Shown piece by piece: positions 18,574 to 26,749 of a stretch of DNA of 64,000 bases. The stretch spans positions 186,001-250,000 of the forward strand of contig NZ_JAJNCY010000003.1 in NCBI RefSeq assembly GCF_021026335.1. Direction: 5' to 3'. A model generated the notes under the pieces. The model saw nothing but the letters and a program-made list of their open reading frames with translations. It ran no database searches and was not told where the DNA came from. The stretch's first letter is position 1; each line of letters starts with the position of its first letter. The position numbers and the translations under genes were made by a program. The stretch is from Rhizobium sp. C1. GTDB lineage: Bacteria > Pseudomonadota > Alphaproteobacteria > Rhizobiales > Rhizobiaceae.

Positions 18574-19389
18574 TCATTTGCCGCTACCGGCGGTTTCTGC
18601 GCCGTCGCGGGTGAGATAATAGGCCCCGAGAATGGGGATGAGTGTCACCAGCACGACCGCCATGGCAACCACATTGGTCACCGGCCGTTCATGCGGGCGG
18701 ATGAGTTCCTCCAGCATCCAGATCGGCAGCGTCTGCTGCTGGCCTGCCGTAAACGTCGTCACGATCACCTCGTCGAAGGAGAGCGCGAAGGCCAACATGC
18801 CGCCGGCAAGCAACGCGGTGCCGATATTCGGCAGGATAACATGGCGGAAGGTCTGGAACCCGTTCGCGCCGAGATCGTAGGAGGCTTCGACCAGCGAGGG
18901 CGACATGCGGCGGAAGCGGGCGACCGCATTGTTATAGACCACCACGATGCAGAAGGTCGCGTGGCCGAGCACGATGGTCCAGAAGGAAAAGGGAATTCCC
19001 ATCATCCCGAAGGCGGAGCGCAGCGCTATGCCCGTGACGATGCCGGGCAGCGCGATCGGCAGGATGACGAGCAGCGTGATCGCCTCCTGCCCGAAGAAGC
19101 GGGCGCGGGAGAGGGCTGCAGCGCAGAGCGTGCCGAGAACAAGGGCGAAGGCGGTGGCGATCGCCGCGACCTGCAGCGAGAGCGTCAGCGCCTGCCAGAC
19201 GTCGGGCCTCGCCCAGGTGACGGCGAGCCAGCGCGTGGTGAAGCCCGGCGGCGGCCACTGGAAGCTCTTGTCCTCTGTCGTGAACGCATAGGCGAAGATC
19301 AGCAGCAGCGGCAGATGCAGGAAGAGCAGGCCGCCGGTGGCTGCCAGCGTGAGAGGGAACGGCGCGCGGTTGTGCTTGTCAGAGCGCAT
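18574..19389 (-). CDS. ydcV: ABC transporter permease, YdcV-like
   Basis: A 271-residue inner-membrane permease of the PotC/YdcV type with about six membrane segments. The EAA-like loop [20 protein letters not shown] lies near residue 170. It pairs with YdcU as the channel of a spermidine/putrescine-type importer. Its start overlaps the ydcU gene by 11 bases. Function by family is polyamine or related cation uptake; the E. coli system has also been linked to poly-3-hydroxybutyrate and DNA uptake, so the substrate stays provisional. Confidence 0.88.
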   Translation of the reverse strand: MRSDKHNRAPFPLTLAATGGLLFLHLPLLLIFAYAFTTEDKSFQWPPPGFTTRWLAVTWARPDVWQALTLSLQVAAIATAFALVLGTLCAAALSRARFFGQEAITLLVILPIALPGIVTGIALRSAFGMMGIPFSFWTIVLGHATFCIVVVYNNAVARFRRMSPSLVEASYDLGANGFQTFRHVILPNIGTALLAGGMLAFALSFDEVIVTTFTAGQQQTLPIWMLEELIRPHERPVTNVVAMAVVLVTLIPILGAYYLTRDGAETAGSGK

Positions 19390-20320
19390 CGAACGCTCCC
19401 TGTTTCTTGGCGCCCCAGAGATAGAAGGCCATGATGACGACCGGGACGACCGAGAAGGCGGCGGCGAGCGGAATATTGCCGGCCGTGCCCTGCTGCGTAT
19501 AGACCGCCTGCCCGATGAAGAGGCGCGAGGTGCCGATGATGCCCGGAATGATATAATCGCCCAGCGTCAGCGAGAAGGTGAAGATGGAGCCTGCGGCGAC
19601 GCCCGGCATGGCGAGCGGCAGGAGGACATGGCGGAAGGTCTTGCCCGGTCCGCCGCCGAGATCGTACGAGGCCTCGATGAGGTTCGACGGCACGCGCTCG
19701 AGCGCGGCCTGGATCGGCAGGATCATATAGGGCAGCCAGATATAGAGGAAGACGAGGAAGGTGCCGGTCGCGCTCACCGAAAGCGAATTGCCGCCGACGA
19801 CAGGCAGCGACAGCCAGGCATCGAGCAGCCAGCCGAGATGCAGCTTGTCCGCAGCCCAGCTGATGATGCCCTCCTTGGACAGGATCATTTTCCAGGCATA
19901 GATCTTGACCAGATAGCTCGACCAGAGCGGCAGCATGACGCCGAGATAGAAAAAGGCTTTCCAGCGGCCCTTGGCATAACGCGCGGCATAATAGGCAATG
20001 GGGAAGGCGAGGATGGCGGAGGCGATCGTCACCAATGCTGCCATGGTGACGGTGCGCACGATGATGTCGAAATTGGCGGGGCTCAGCAGTTCCGCATAGG
20101 TGGAGAGCGTCAGCTCATAGGTCACCTGCGCGGTGAAGTCGTCGAAGGAGAAGAAGCTCTGCGCGAGAAGCGCTGCCAGCGATCCGACATAAACGACGCC
20201 GAGCCAGAGGAGAGGTGGGGTGAGCAGAAGCAGAAGCAGCAGGCGCGGTGAGCGCCAAAGAGCGGCAGACGCACGGGAGGCGAGGCTGTCGGGGCTTGCC
20301 GGTGAGGCGCTGGCCGTCAT
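19379..20320 (-). CDS. ydcU: ABC transporter permease, YdcU-like
   Basis: A 313-residue permease of the PotB/YdcU type. The N-terminus has a cytoplasmic tail of about 30 residues, then six membrane segments, with the EAA loop [20 protein letters not shown] near residue 210. It overlaps both neighbours by a few bases, four with the ATPase gene and 11 with ydcV, so translation of the three is coupled. Confidence 0.88.
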   Translation of the reverse strand: MTASASPASPDSLASRASAALWRSPRLLLLLLLTPPLLWLGVVYVGSLAALLAQSFFSFDDFTAQVTYELTLSTYAELLSPANFDIIVRTVTMAALVTIASAILAFPIAYYAARYAKGRWKAFFYLGVMLPLWSSYLVKIYAWKMILSKEGIISWAADKLHLGWLLDAWLSLPVVGGNSLSVSATGTFLVFLYIWLPYMILPIQAALERVPSNLIEASYDLGGGPGKTFRHVLLPLAMPGVAAGSIFTFSLTLGDYIIPGIIGTSRLFIGQAVYTQQGTAGNIPLAAAFSVVPVVIMAFYLWGAKKQGAFDAL

Positions 20321-21315
20321 GCTGCATCCTCCAGCGGGTTCAGCGCCTCGGGTGCGAAATGCAACGTGAGGGCTTCGCCGTCCGCGGGAAGGGCAGCTCC
20401 GGCAGGCAGGTGTGCATGGATGCTGGTATCCGCAACTTTCAAGGAAACGCGGCGGACAGCGCCCATGAAACTCGAGGCTTCGAGGGTTCCGGTGAGTGAC
20501 AGGCGGCCGTTGCCGGGTTCCAGCGTGAACGCCTCGGGGCGGAGGCTTTTCCAGCGCCTGTCACCTGACAGGCTCCCGCTTAACGAGGGTGACAGGATGT
20601 TGGAGGAGCCGACGAAATCGGCGACGAAGCGGGTCTTCGGGCGATTGTAGATGTCTTCCGGCGCACCGGACTGCACGATGCGGCCTTCGTTGAAGACGGC
20701 GACCCGGTCGGCCATGGAGAGCGCTTCGCCCTGATCGTGGGTCACGAGCACGAAGGTGATGCCGAGCCGCTTCTGAAGACCTTTCAGCTCTTCCTGCATC
20801 GCCTCACGCAGCTTGAGGTCGAGTGCGCCGAGAGGCTCGTCGAGCAGAAGCACGCTTGGCTTGTTGACGAGCGCACGGGCGAGCGCCACACGCTGGCGCT
20901 GGCCGCCGGAGAGCTGACCGGTTCGACGTGCGCCATAGCCGCCGAGCTTGACGAGGTCGAGAGCCTCTTCCGCGGCCTTGTGGCGGGTCGCCTTGTCGAC
21001 GCCCCGCACCATGAGGCCATAGGCGACATTGTCGAGGATCGCCATATGCGGGAAGAGGGCGTAGTCCTGAAAGACAGTGTTGACGTGGCGCTTCCACGGC
21101 GGAACGCCGTTGGCGCTGGTCCCGAGTATGGAAATCTCGCCGCCATCGGGCTGCTCGAAACCGGCTATCAGGCGCAGGCATGTCGTCTTGCCGGAACCGG
21201 ATGGTCCCAGCATGGCGAAGAACTCGCCCTCGGCGATCTCAAGATCGACACTGTCCACCGCTTTGACCGCGCCGAAGTGGCGCGAGACGGAGCGGAAGGT
21301 TACGGCTGCAGGCAT
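20317..21315 (-). CDS. ydcT: ABC transporter ATP-binding protein, YdcT-like
   Basis: A 332-residue ATPase of the PotA/YdcT group. Walker A is GPSGSGKTT near residue 40, the signature is LSGGQRQRVALARAL near 137, and Walker B with the D-loop is LLLDEPLGALD. The last 90 residues form a TOBE domain. ATG 21315 is chosen because the 15 residues before it look non-homologous. It energises the YdcU/YdcV channel. Confidence 0.9.
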   Translation of the reverse strand: MPAAVTFRSVSRHFGAVKAVDSVDLEIAEGEFFAMLGPSGSGKTTCLRLIAGFEQPDGGEISILGTSANGVPPWKRHVNTVFQDYALFPHMAILDNVAYGLMVRGVDKATRHKAAEEALDLVKLGGYGARRTGQLSGGQRQRVALARALVNKPSVLLLDEPLGALDLKLREAMQEELKGLQKRLGITFVLVTHDQGEALSMADRVAVFNEGRIVQSGAPEDIYNRPKTRFVADFVGSSNILSPSLSGSLSGDRRWKSLRPEAFTLEPGNGRLSLTGTLEASSFMGAVRRVSLKVADTSIHAHLPAGAALPADGEALTLHFAPEALNPLEDAA

Positions 21316-21378
21316 GGGTGGTCTCCGGTATGCGGGGAAGAATGCACCCCTCACCTGCAAAATCTAGCACTCAGTTAA

Positions 21379-21554
21379 AGCTAAGATGCTGATTTTGCTT
21401 CCTCTACCACAGGGGGGGAGAGGTGGCGCGAGAGGTTGCCAGGTCGTCCTCTCCCCGTGTGGGAGAGGAAGCAATTTCATCGAATTAGCTGTCACGCCCG
21501 AAACGGTGCCACACGATCGACCGGCGCTCGTGACAGCTAAACGATGAAAATTGC
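21379..21554. repeat. Composite palindromic intergenic element with competing stems
   Basis: This 276-bp gap inside the ydc operon holds three related arms. Segment 21471-21496 is almost perfectly complementary to 21529-21554, giving a stem of about 25 bp with a 32-nt loop. Segment 21464-21490 can instead pair with 21379-21405, matching at about 21 of 27 positions. Between these, CCTCTCCCC (21448-21456) pairs with the G-rich 21412-21423 region. It resembles the RIME/ABC-type palindromic elements of rhizobia. Placed right after ydcS in the transcript, it could stabilise the binding-protein message or attenuate the downstream genes. Confidence 0.65.
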
Positions 21555-21591
21555 AGGTGAGGGGTTTTCAGGCGTGCTCTGCCGAGGCAGA

Positions 21592-22746
21592 TCACTGCCC
21601 GCCCATCACGGCGATGTAGTCGCTGACCCACTTGGAATACGGCACGCAGGTTCCCTGTTCGCACTTGGCGGTGGGCGTCTTCCAGAAGGAAATCTTCTCG
21701 AAATTGTCGAAGCCGTTGGTGGCGCAGCCGCTTTCGCCGAGAAGTTCGTTGCCCTTGCAGGCTGCGGGAACGGCCGGCACTGAACCGAACCAGGCGGCGA
21801 CATCACCCTGCACCTTGGTGTCGAGCGAGTGGTTGAGCCACATATAGGCGCAGTTCGGATGTTTGGCGTCGACATGCATCATCGTCGTATCGGCCCAGCC
21901 GGTTGCGCCTTCTTTCGGAATGGTCGAAGCGATGGGCTGCTTGGCGGCCTGCAGCAGGTTGACCTGGTAGGGCCAGGAACCGGAGGCGACGACGCCTTCA
22001 TTCTTGAAGTCGTCGGTCTGGACGGTCGCGTCATGCCAGTAGCGACCGACGAGAGAACGCTGGCCCTTCAGGAGCTCGATGGCAGCGGCATATTGCTTTT
22101 CATTGAGCTGGTAGGGGTCCTTGATGCCGAGTTCCGGCTTTGCCGTCTTCAGGTAAAGGGCGGCGTCGGCGATGTAGATCGGGCCGTCATAGGCCTGAAC
22201 GCGACCCTTGTTCGACTTGCCGTCGGGCAGCGTCATTTCCTTGAAGACGACGTCCCAGCTTTCCGGCGCCTTATCGTTGAAGGCCTTGGTATTGTACATC
22301 AGCACGTTCGGGCCCCACTGATAGGGTGTGCCATAGTGCTTGCCATCGACCGTGTGCCAGGGTGCATCCTGCAGGCGCTTGTCTACATTCGCCCAGTTCT
22401 TGATCAGGCTGGTATTGATCGGTTGCACCTTCTTGCCAGCAACAAGGCGGAGCGAGGCGTCGCCCGAGGCGGTGACGAGGTCGAATCCGCCCTGGTTCAT
22501 CAGGGTTACCATTTCATCCGAGGTGGCGGCGGTCTTCACATGGACCTTGCAACCGGTTTCCTTCTCGAAACCGGTGACCCAGTCATAAGCCTTGTCGCTT
22601 TCGCCGCGTTCGATATAGCCGGCCCAGGCGACGATATCGACTTCGCCTTCGCCCTTGCCGATTTCCTTCATCTCTGCCGAAAAGGCCGGCAGGGTGGAGC
22701 CGAGAACGAGGGTAAGCGCAGTCGTGATGTTCAGAATGGACTTCAT
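21592..22746 (-). CDS. ydcS: Periplasmic substrate-binding protein, YdcS-like
   Basis: A 384-residue binding protein with a Sec signal of about 24 residues ending PAFSA. Close similarity to E. coli YdcS is visible in GYIERGESDKAYDWVTGFEK, KTAATSDEMVTLMNQGG and YGTPYQWGPNVLMYNTK. The ATG at 22746 starts a proper signal peptide, whereas the longer open frame to 22971 does not. It is the first gene of the operon ydcS-ydcT-ydcU-ydcV-patD. By family it binds putrescine or a related polycation in the periplasm. Confidence 0.92.
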   Translation of the reverse strand: MKSILNITTALTLVLGSTLPAFSAEMKEIGKGEGEVDIVAWAGYIERGESDKAYDWVTGFEKETGCKVHVKTAATSDEMVTLMNQGGFDLVTASGDASLRLVAGKKVQPINTSLIKNWANVDKRLQDAPWHTVDGKHYGTPYQWGPNVLMYNTKAFNDKAPESWDVVFKEMTLPDGKSNKGRVQAYDGPIYIADAALYLKTAKPELGIKDPYQLNEKQYAAAIELLKGQRSLVGRYWHDATVQTDDFKNEGVVASGSWPYQVNLLQAAKQPIASTIPKEGATGWADTTMMHVDAKHPNCAYMWLNHSLDTKVQGDVAAWFGSVPAVPAACKGNELLGESGCATNGFDNFEKISFWKTPTAKCEQGTCVPYSKWVSDYIAVMGGQ

Positions 22747-22873
22747 GATGTTCCCCTTAGCGGTGAGTGCCCGGATATTTCCATTAGGCGATAAGGGGAT
22801 GATATGCGGGCGGTGAGCGTTCGCAATTTCTTTTATCAGAAATCCGGTTTCGGAATTTCCGATATCAAGCTCC

Positions 22874-23782
22874 TCAGCGGAGTCGAGGCGTACGTTGGGC
22901 CTGTGCAAGCGCGATGAAATTCCTGAGCGGTGCCGAAAGGCTGAGACCCCTGCGCCAGACGAGACCAACATGAATAGCCGGCAGAGACGCTGAAACGTCG
23001 CGGGCTTCGATGCGGTCGCCTTCCAGCGACCAGGGGCGATAGATCATGTCGGGCAGGATGGCGACACCGGCGCCCGTCGCCACCAACGAGCGCACGGCCT
23101 CCACCGAGCGGGTGCGGAAGGCGACGCGCGGCCGCGCGCCGAAGACACCGAGGAGCTTGCGCGTCGCCTCCTCGATCTCGTCCGTGGTCAGCATGATCAG
23201 CGGCTGCCCGGCAATGTCCTCGACGGTAATGGATTCCCGCGACGCGAGATCGTGGCCCGCCGGAAGCCAGAGGCTGAAGGGCGACATTTCCAGCGTTTCG
23301 ACCTGCAGCGCCTGACGGTCGCGCAGGTTGTTGAGGAGCACCACAGCGACATCCAGCTCGCCGCCGATCAGCAGATGTTCGAGATAGTTGCCGTCATCCT
23401 CGATCGTGTTGACCTCGACACCCGGAAAGGCGCGGCGATAGCGGGCAAGGAGGTCGGAGAGCACGTAACCGGCGACCAGAGATGTCACGCCGAGTTGCAG
23501 CGAGCCTTTCAGCATTTCTGGATCGGCGTCGAAGACCTGCCGTGCTTCCGATACGCTGGCGAGGATCTTGGTCGCGTGGCGGAGAAACTGGTGGCCCTGC
23601 TGGGTGATGGCGAGCCCGCGCGGATGGCGGTCGAAGAGGAGGACGCCGAGATCCTGCTCCAGTTCCTTCACCGCTTCGGTGATCGAGGATTGCGAGATCG
23701 ACATGACATGGGCGGCGCCGGAAACCGTGCCTTGCTCCGCCACTGCAACGAAATACTGCAACTGTCTCAAAGTGAAGGCCAA
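22874..23782 (-). CDS. LysR-family transcriptional regulator
   Basis: A 302-residue LysR protein. The N-terminal HTH is LRQLQYFVAVAEQGTVSGAA and ISQSSITEAVKELEQDLGVL, followed by the periplasmic-binding-like effector domain. It starts with TTG at 23782, with GGAG seven bases upstream. It precedes ydcS on the same strand, 127 bp away, which makes it a candidate regulator of the polyamine operon; LysR genes are more often divergent from their targets, so the link is moderate. Confidence 0.85.
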   Translation of the reverse strand: MAFTLRQLQYFVAVAEQGTVSGAAHVMSISQSSITEAVKELEQDLGVLLFDRHPRGLAITQQGHQFLRHATKILASVSEARQVFDADPEMLKGSLQLGVTSLVAGYVLSDLLARYRRAFPGVEVNTIEDDGNYLEHLLIGGELDVAVVLLNNLRDRQALQVETLEMSPFSLWLPAGHDLASRESITVEDIAGQPLIMLTTDEIEEATRKLLGVFGARPRVAFRTRSVEAVRSLVATGAGVAILPDMIYRPWSLEGDRIEARDVSASLPAIHVGLVWRRGLSLSAPLRNFIALAQAQRTPRLR

Positions 23783-23927
23783 AGGCGATCTCCGGCTAAT
23801 GTCCGCGCTTGGTCATAGCGCGCTGGAGCGCACGGTGACAAGGATTCGCGTCCGGCAATGTTTTGTTGCCCATGCCGTGCCATAATCGGACCGTACTGGC
23901 ATCGGTATTGATTCGCGGAGGTCTCCC

Positions 23928-24923
23928 GTGCGCTTTTCAGGCACTCTTTCCCGTTCGCTGCTTTTGACCGTCGGTCTGGCAGCGTCTCCAGCCTTGTCAG
24001 CCGAAACACCTGCCTGGCTGATGGCCCATGTTGGCGTCGGCGACGGGCAGATTGCCGCGCCTGTTCTCTCCAAGGCGCGGGCGCTCTATTATGAGAAGGT
24101 GAAGGAAGGCAAGGTCCATAACGGCTGCTACTTTGCCATGGACGCCACGCGCCCCAACACGCCGGCGGGCCGCTTCTACATCATCTGCGAAAGCCAGCAG
24201 GTGTTTCGTGTGATCGCGTCAGGCCATGGCAGCGGGCGCAACCTGCCGGGGCTCGTCAATTTCCAGAACGGCCGCGAATGCGTGAAGAATTTTGGCAATG
24301 CGGCCGATTCCGATCTCACCATGGGCGGCTCCTATATCACCAGTGAGCTGAAGACCTCGTTCAAGGGCTATTACAAAGCATCGCCAAACCAGATCGGTAT
24401 GCTGAGCCGCACCTTCGTGCAGTTTGACGGTGAGGGCGAGACGGCGAATGCCCGCAAGCGCGCCATCGGCGGCCATGCGGCAGTGACGATCAAGGGCGTG
24501 TGCATGCGCAAGGCCCCCGGCGACAGCCACGCCAACAAGGACGGTTATGTGCCCTTCGGCAAGCTGGTCGATTATGCGGGCGGCCGCAGCAATGGCTGCA
24601 CCAGCTGGAGCCAGTCGGACGCGTCGACGATCATGAACATGGTCAAGGATTCGCCCACAACGGTCTACATCTATCCCGAGGCATCCGTGGTGAAGGCGGT
24701 TGAAATGGCCGCTAAGGCGGGAAAGAGCCCGGCGCAGGCGGGGCTTTACTGGAATTCGTCCTGCATGACGGAAATCGGTAGCCCGCATTACTGGTCAAAG
24801 GATGTGCTGGAGCCATTGATCGCGCAATACCGGCACGATCATCCCGGTCCGCCGCCGAAGCCGGTTCCGCTTTGCACCGGCGCGGACGCCATTCCGTTGC
24901 AGAAGAAGACAGCGCAGCGCTGA
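23928..24923 (+). CDS. Exported murein L,D-transpeptidase-like protein (YkuD_2 family)
   Basis: A 331-residue protein with a signal peptide ending ALSAETP. The catalytic Ser-x-Gly-Cys type motif appears as GGRSNGCTSWS near residue 223, preceded by the conserved HGSGRNLP segment and GGHAAVTIKG, which supplies the likely histidine. This is the YkuD_2 family of periplasmic L,D-transpeptidases, which crosslink or edit peptidoglycan. GTG 23928 is set by GGAGG at 23917-23921. The proline-rich tail ending PPPKPVPL could be a flexible linker. Confidence 0.8.
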   Translation: MRFSGTLSRSLLLTVGLAASPALSAETPAWLMAHVGVGDGQIAAPVLSKARALYYEKVKEGKVHNGCYFAMDATRPNTPAGRFYIICESQQVFRVIASGHGSGRNLPGLVNFQNGRECVKNFGNAADSDLTMGGSYITSELKTSFKGYYKASPNQIGMLSRTFVQFDGEGETANARKRAIGGHAAVTIKGVCMRKAPGDSHANKDGYVPFGKLVDYAGGRSNGCTSWSQSDASTIMNMVKDSPTTVYIYPEASVVKAVEMAAKAGKSPAQAGLYWNSSCMTEIGSPHYWSKDVLEPLIAQYRHDHPGPPPKPVPLCTGADAIPLQKKTAQR

Positions 24924-24944
24924 GACGCGCCGAAGGGTGATGCC

Positions 24945-25586
24945 TTAATTGCAGATCTGGCGGAGCTTTTCGGGCTTCAGGATTTCGACCGAACGCAGGC
25001 TGTGCAGCTTGAGAATGCCGGCGGCCTTCAGCTTGGAGATGCTGCGCGACACGGTTTCGATCGTCATGCCGAGATAGTCGCCGATGTCGAGGCGCGACAT
25101 CGGCAGGTCGATACGGTCCGGATCGCCCTGGCGTTCGGCGAGATCGAGCAGAAAGGCCCCGAGCTTTTCCGAGGCGCATTGGCGGCCGACGACCAGAAGG
25201 TGCTGCTGCGCGCGGATCATGCCGCGCAGCGCCAGCGCCAGCATTTCCGGATTGATGTTGCTGTTGGCGTGGGTGACGACCTTGCGCAGGCCCGTTTCGA
25301 CGATGGCTTCGGCGAAGAAGCTGTGCACGCCCTCGGTCTCGAAGCCGAAGGTCTCGCCCGCAAAGTGAAAGGCCACGACCTGCCGGCGGCCATCGGAGAG
25401 AAGCCGATAGAGTCGCACTGCGCCGTAGCGGACTTCATAGAGTGTACCAGCGCGTTCGCCCTGGCCGTAGATTTCCTCGTCTGCCGAATAGGTCGTGAGC
25501 GAGCCGGGCCCGTTCAGGATGTTGGCCGCATGGATATGCGAGGCAGGAACCGGCTGGAAGGCTTGAGTGTGTGCGAGAGCCTGCAT
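24945..25586 (-). CDS. fixK: Crp/Fnr-family regulator FixK
   Basis: A 213-residue CRP/FNR protein. A cyclic-nucleotide-like beta roll comes first, then the HTH LDIGDYLGMTIETVSRSISK with the E-x2-SR recognition pattern shared by FNR and FixK. The N-terminus lacks the cysteine cluster of FnrN, which favours FixK. In rhizobia FixK is switched on by FixJ-P under low oxygen and activates TTGAT-N4-ATCAA promoters. ATG 25586 is supported by an AGAGGTGG upstream. Two TACGTAG repeats lie about 90 bp upstream and fit FixJ. Confidence 0.87.
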   Translation of the reverse strand: MQALAHTQAFQPVPASHIHAANILNGPGSLTTYSADEEIYGQGERAGTLYEVRYGAVRLYRLLSDGRRQVVAFHFAGETFGFETEGVHSFFAEAIVETGLRKVVTHANSNINPEMLALALRGMIRAQQHLLVVGRQCASEKLGAFLLDLAERQGDPDRIDLPMSRLDIGDYLGMTIETVSRSISKLKAAGILKLHSLRSVEILKPEKLRQICN

Positions 25587-25673
25587 TTGAACCACCTCTG
25601 TCTTGCTGTGCGGCGTTTGACTGTGAGGTGACTATGCTGGATCGCGTCGAGTTGCGAAATTCGGTTGTACCAC

Positions 25674-25690
25674 TACGTAGTCATACGTAG
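25674..25690 (-). promoter_or_regulatory. Tandem FixJ-like binding sites upstream of fixK
   Basis: TACGTAG occurs at 25674-25680 and 25684-25690, exactly 10 bp apart, and the first lies in a palindrome CTACGTAG. The ACGTAG core resembles the GTAMGTAG class of FixJ sites as I recall it. It is about 90 bp before the fixK start and overlaps the stop codon of the receiver gene. Confidence 0.6.
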
Positions 25691-26040
25691 GCGGGGTCGG
25701 TCAGGGTTGCAGGCGGGATGAAACGGGCGACGGCAGCCAGAACGTCGGCGCCGCTGAGCGGCTTGCTGAGCACGGTCATGGCGTCATGGCGCGGCATCGC
25801 TCCATGTTCCCTCAGAAGCAAGGTTCGTCCCGCAAAGCTTGAGAGATCATTCGGCGAGACAGCAGCCTTCAGTACACCGTCATCGGCGATGATACAGAGC
25901 GCCTCCGGCAGCGCCTTTGTCGCTGCGGCAACGGACGAAAAGCTCGACACACGATAGCCGTCAGCCTCCAGCGCGAAGGCGAGAGACTTGTTGAGGGCCT
26001 GATCTGGCACGATGACGACAATGGGGCGTGACTTGGGCAT
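25681..26040 (-). CDS. fixT: Single-domain degenerate receiver protein, FixT-like
   Basis: About 119 residues of receiver fold with no output domain. The conserved lysine is kept in VLSKPLSG near residue 93, an acidic position in VPDQALNKS near 13, and Asp53-Asp54 in CIIADDGV at the phosphoacceptor strand. The usual Ser/Thr after strand four is lacking (LLLREHG), so phosphotransfer is probably weak. In Caulobacter a lone receiver called FixT blocks FixL and is induced by FixK. The same wiring is seen here: a FixK/FNR box just upstream, between fixJ and fixK. Only one Cys is present, so the Fe-S binding reported for Caulobacter FixT may not apply. ATG 26040 is chosen; GTG 26049 is possible. 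Confidence 0.65.
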   Translation of the reverse strand: MPKSRPIVVIVPDQALNKSLAFALEADGYRVSSFSSVAAATKALPEALCIIADDGVLKAAVSPNDLSSFAGRTLLLREHGAMPRHDAMTVLSKPLSGADVLAAVARFIPPATLTDPAYV

Positions 26041-26111
26041 GGTTGGCACAATGAACTTGCCGAAAATCCGGCTTCAATGCGCCATTCTGCAGAAACCCTT
26101 CCGCATGCGCT

Positions 26112-26125
26112 TTGTTATATATCAA
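26112..26125 (-). promoter_or_regulatory. FNR/FixK box (anaerobox) before the FixT-like gene
   Basis: On the minus strand the site reads TTGATATATAACAA, which matches TTGAT-N4-ATCAA at nine of ten defined positions. It lies about 70 bp before the receiver gene and just after fixJ. FixK would bind here and raise the FixT-like protein when oxygen is low. Confidence 0.65.
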
Positions 26126-26128
26126 AAA

Positions 26129-26749
26129 TCACGCAGCATGAAAGCCGGCAGCAAGCGCCATCCGCACGAGTTCCGGCAAGCTTTTCGCCGCCATCTTGGC
26201 CATGACATTGGCGCGGTGGACTTCGACGGTGCGGGGGCTGATGTCGAGATCGTAGGCAATGGCCTTGTTGGGAAGGCCGGCGACAACGGCGGAAAGAACT
26301 TGCCGCTCGCGTTCGCTGAGGCTGTCGATCCGGGCCTTGACCGTGTTCACGTCCTCGCCTTCGCCGGTAGACGGCGTCAACCCATCCGCTGCTCGGTGGA
26401 TCGCCTCGATGATCAGCGTATCGTCGAAGGGTTTTTCGATGAAGTCGACCGCGCCGGCACGCATCGCCTCGACCGCCATCGGCACGTCGCCATGGCCGGT
26501 GATCACGACGGGGCGGATCGCCCCGTTGACGGTGGCGAGCTTGCGTATGAGTTCGACGCCGCTCATATCGGGCATGCGCAGGTCGGTTATGAGAACCGCG
26601 TCGCGGGCGCTGGGCGCGAAATCGAGGAATTCCGTTGCCGACTGATGCATGCGAACGGCAAAGCCGTTCATGGTCAGCATGAAGGCGAGCGATTTGCGCA
26701 CCGCTTCCTCGTCATCGACGATGTGCACCGTGAAGTCAGTCTTCGACAT
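26129..26749 (-). CDS. fixJ: Response regulator FixJ
   Basis: A 206-residue two-domain regulator. The receiver has the acidic pair [10 protein letters not shown], phosphoacceptor Asp56 in [12 protein letters not shown] and the lysine in IEKPFDD. The C-terminal LuxR-type HTH is [20 protein letters not shown] and [18 protein letters not shown]. The start overlaps the fixL end by 14 bases. It is phosphorylated by FixL when oxygen is low and activates fixK. Confidence 0.93.
   Translation of the reverse strand: MSKTDFTVHIVDDEEAVRKSLAFMLTMNGFAVRMHQSATEFLDFAPSARDAVLITDLRMPDMSGVELIRKLATVNGAIRPVVITGHGDVPMAVEAMRAGAVDFIEKPFDDTLIIEAIHRAADGLTPSTGEGEDVNTVKARIDSLSERERQVLSAVVAGLPNKAIAYDLDISPRTVEVHRANVMAKMAAKSLPELVRMALAAGFHAA

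Noticed and set aside
17081-18619. 512-codon plus-strand frame over patD
   Set aside because: Antisense shadow of an enzyme with full catalytic motifs; composition is that of a frame shadow.
23783-24073. Minus-strand frames upstream of the LysR gene considered as a small gene
   Set aside because: They lie over the promoter and signal peptide of the plus-strand transpeptidase gene and show no homology.
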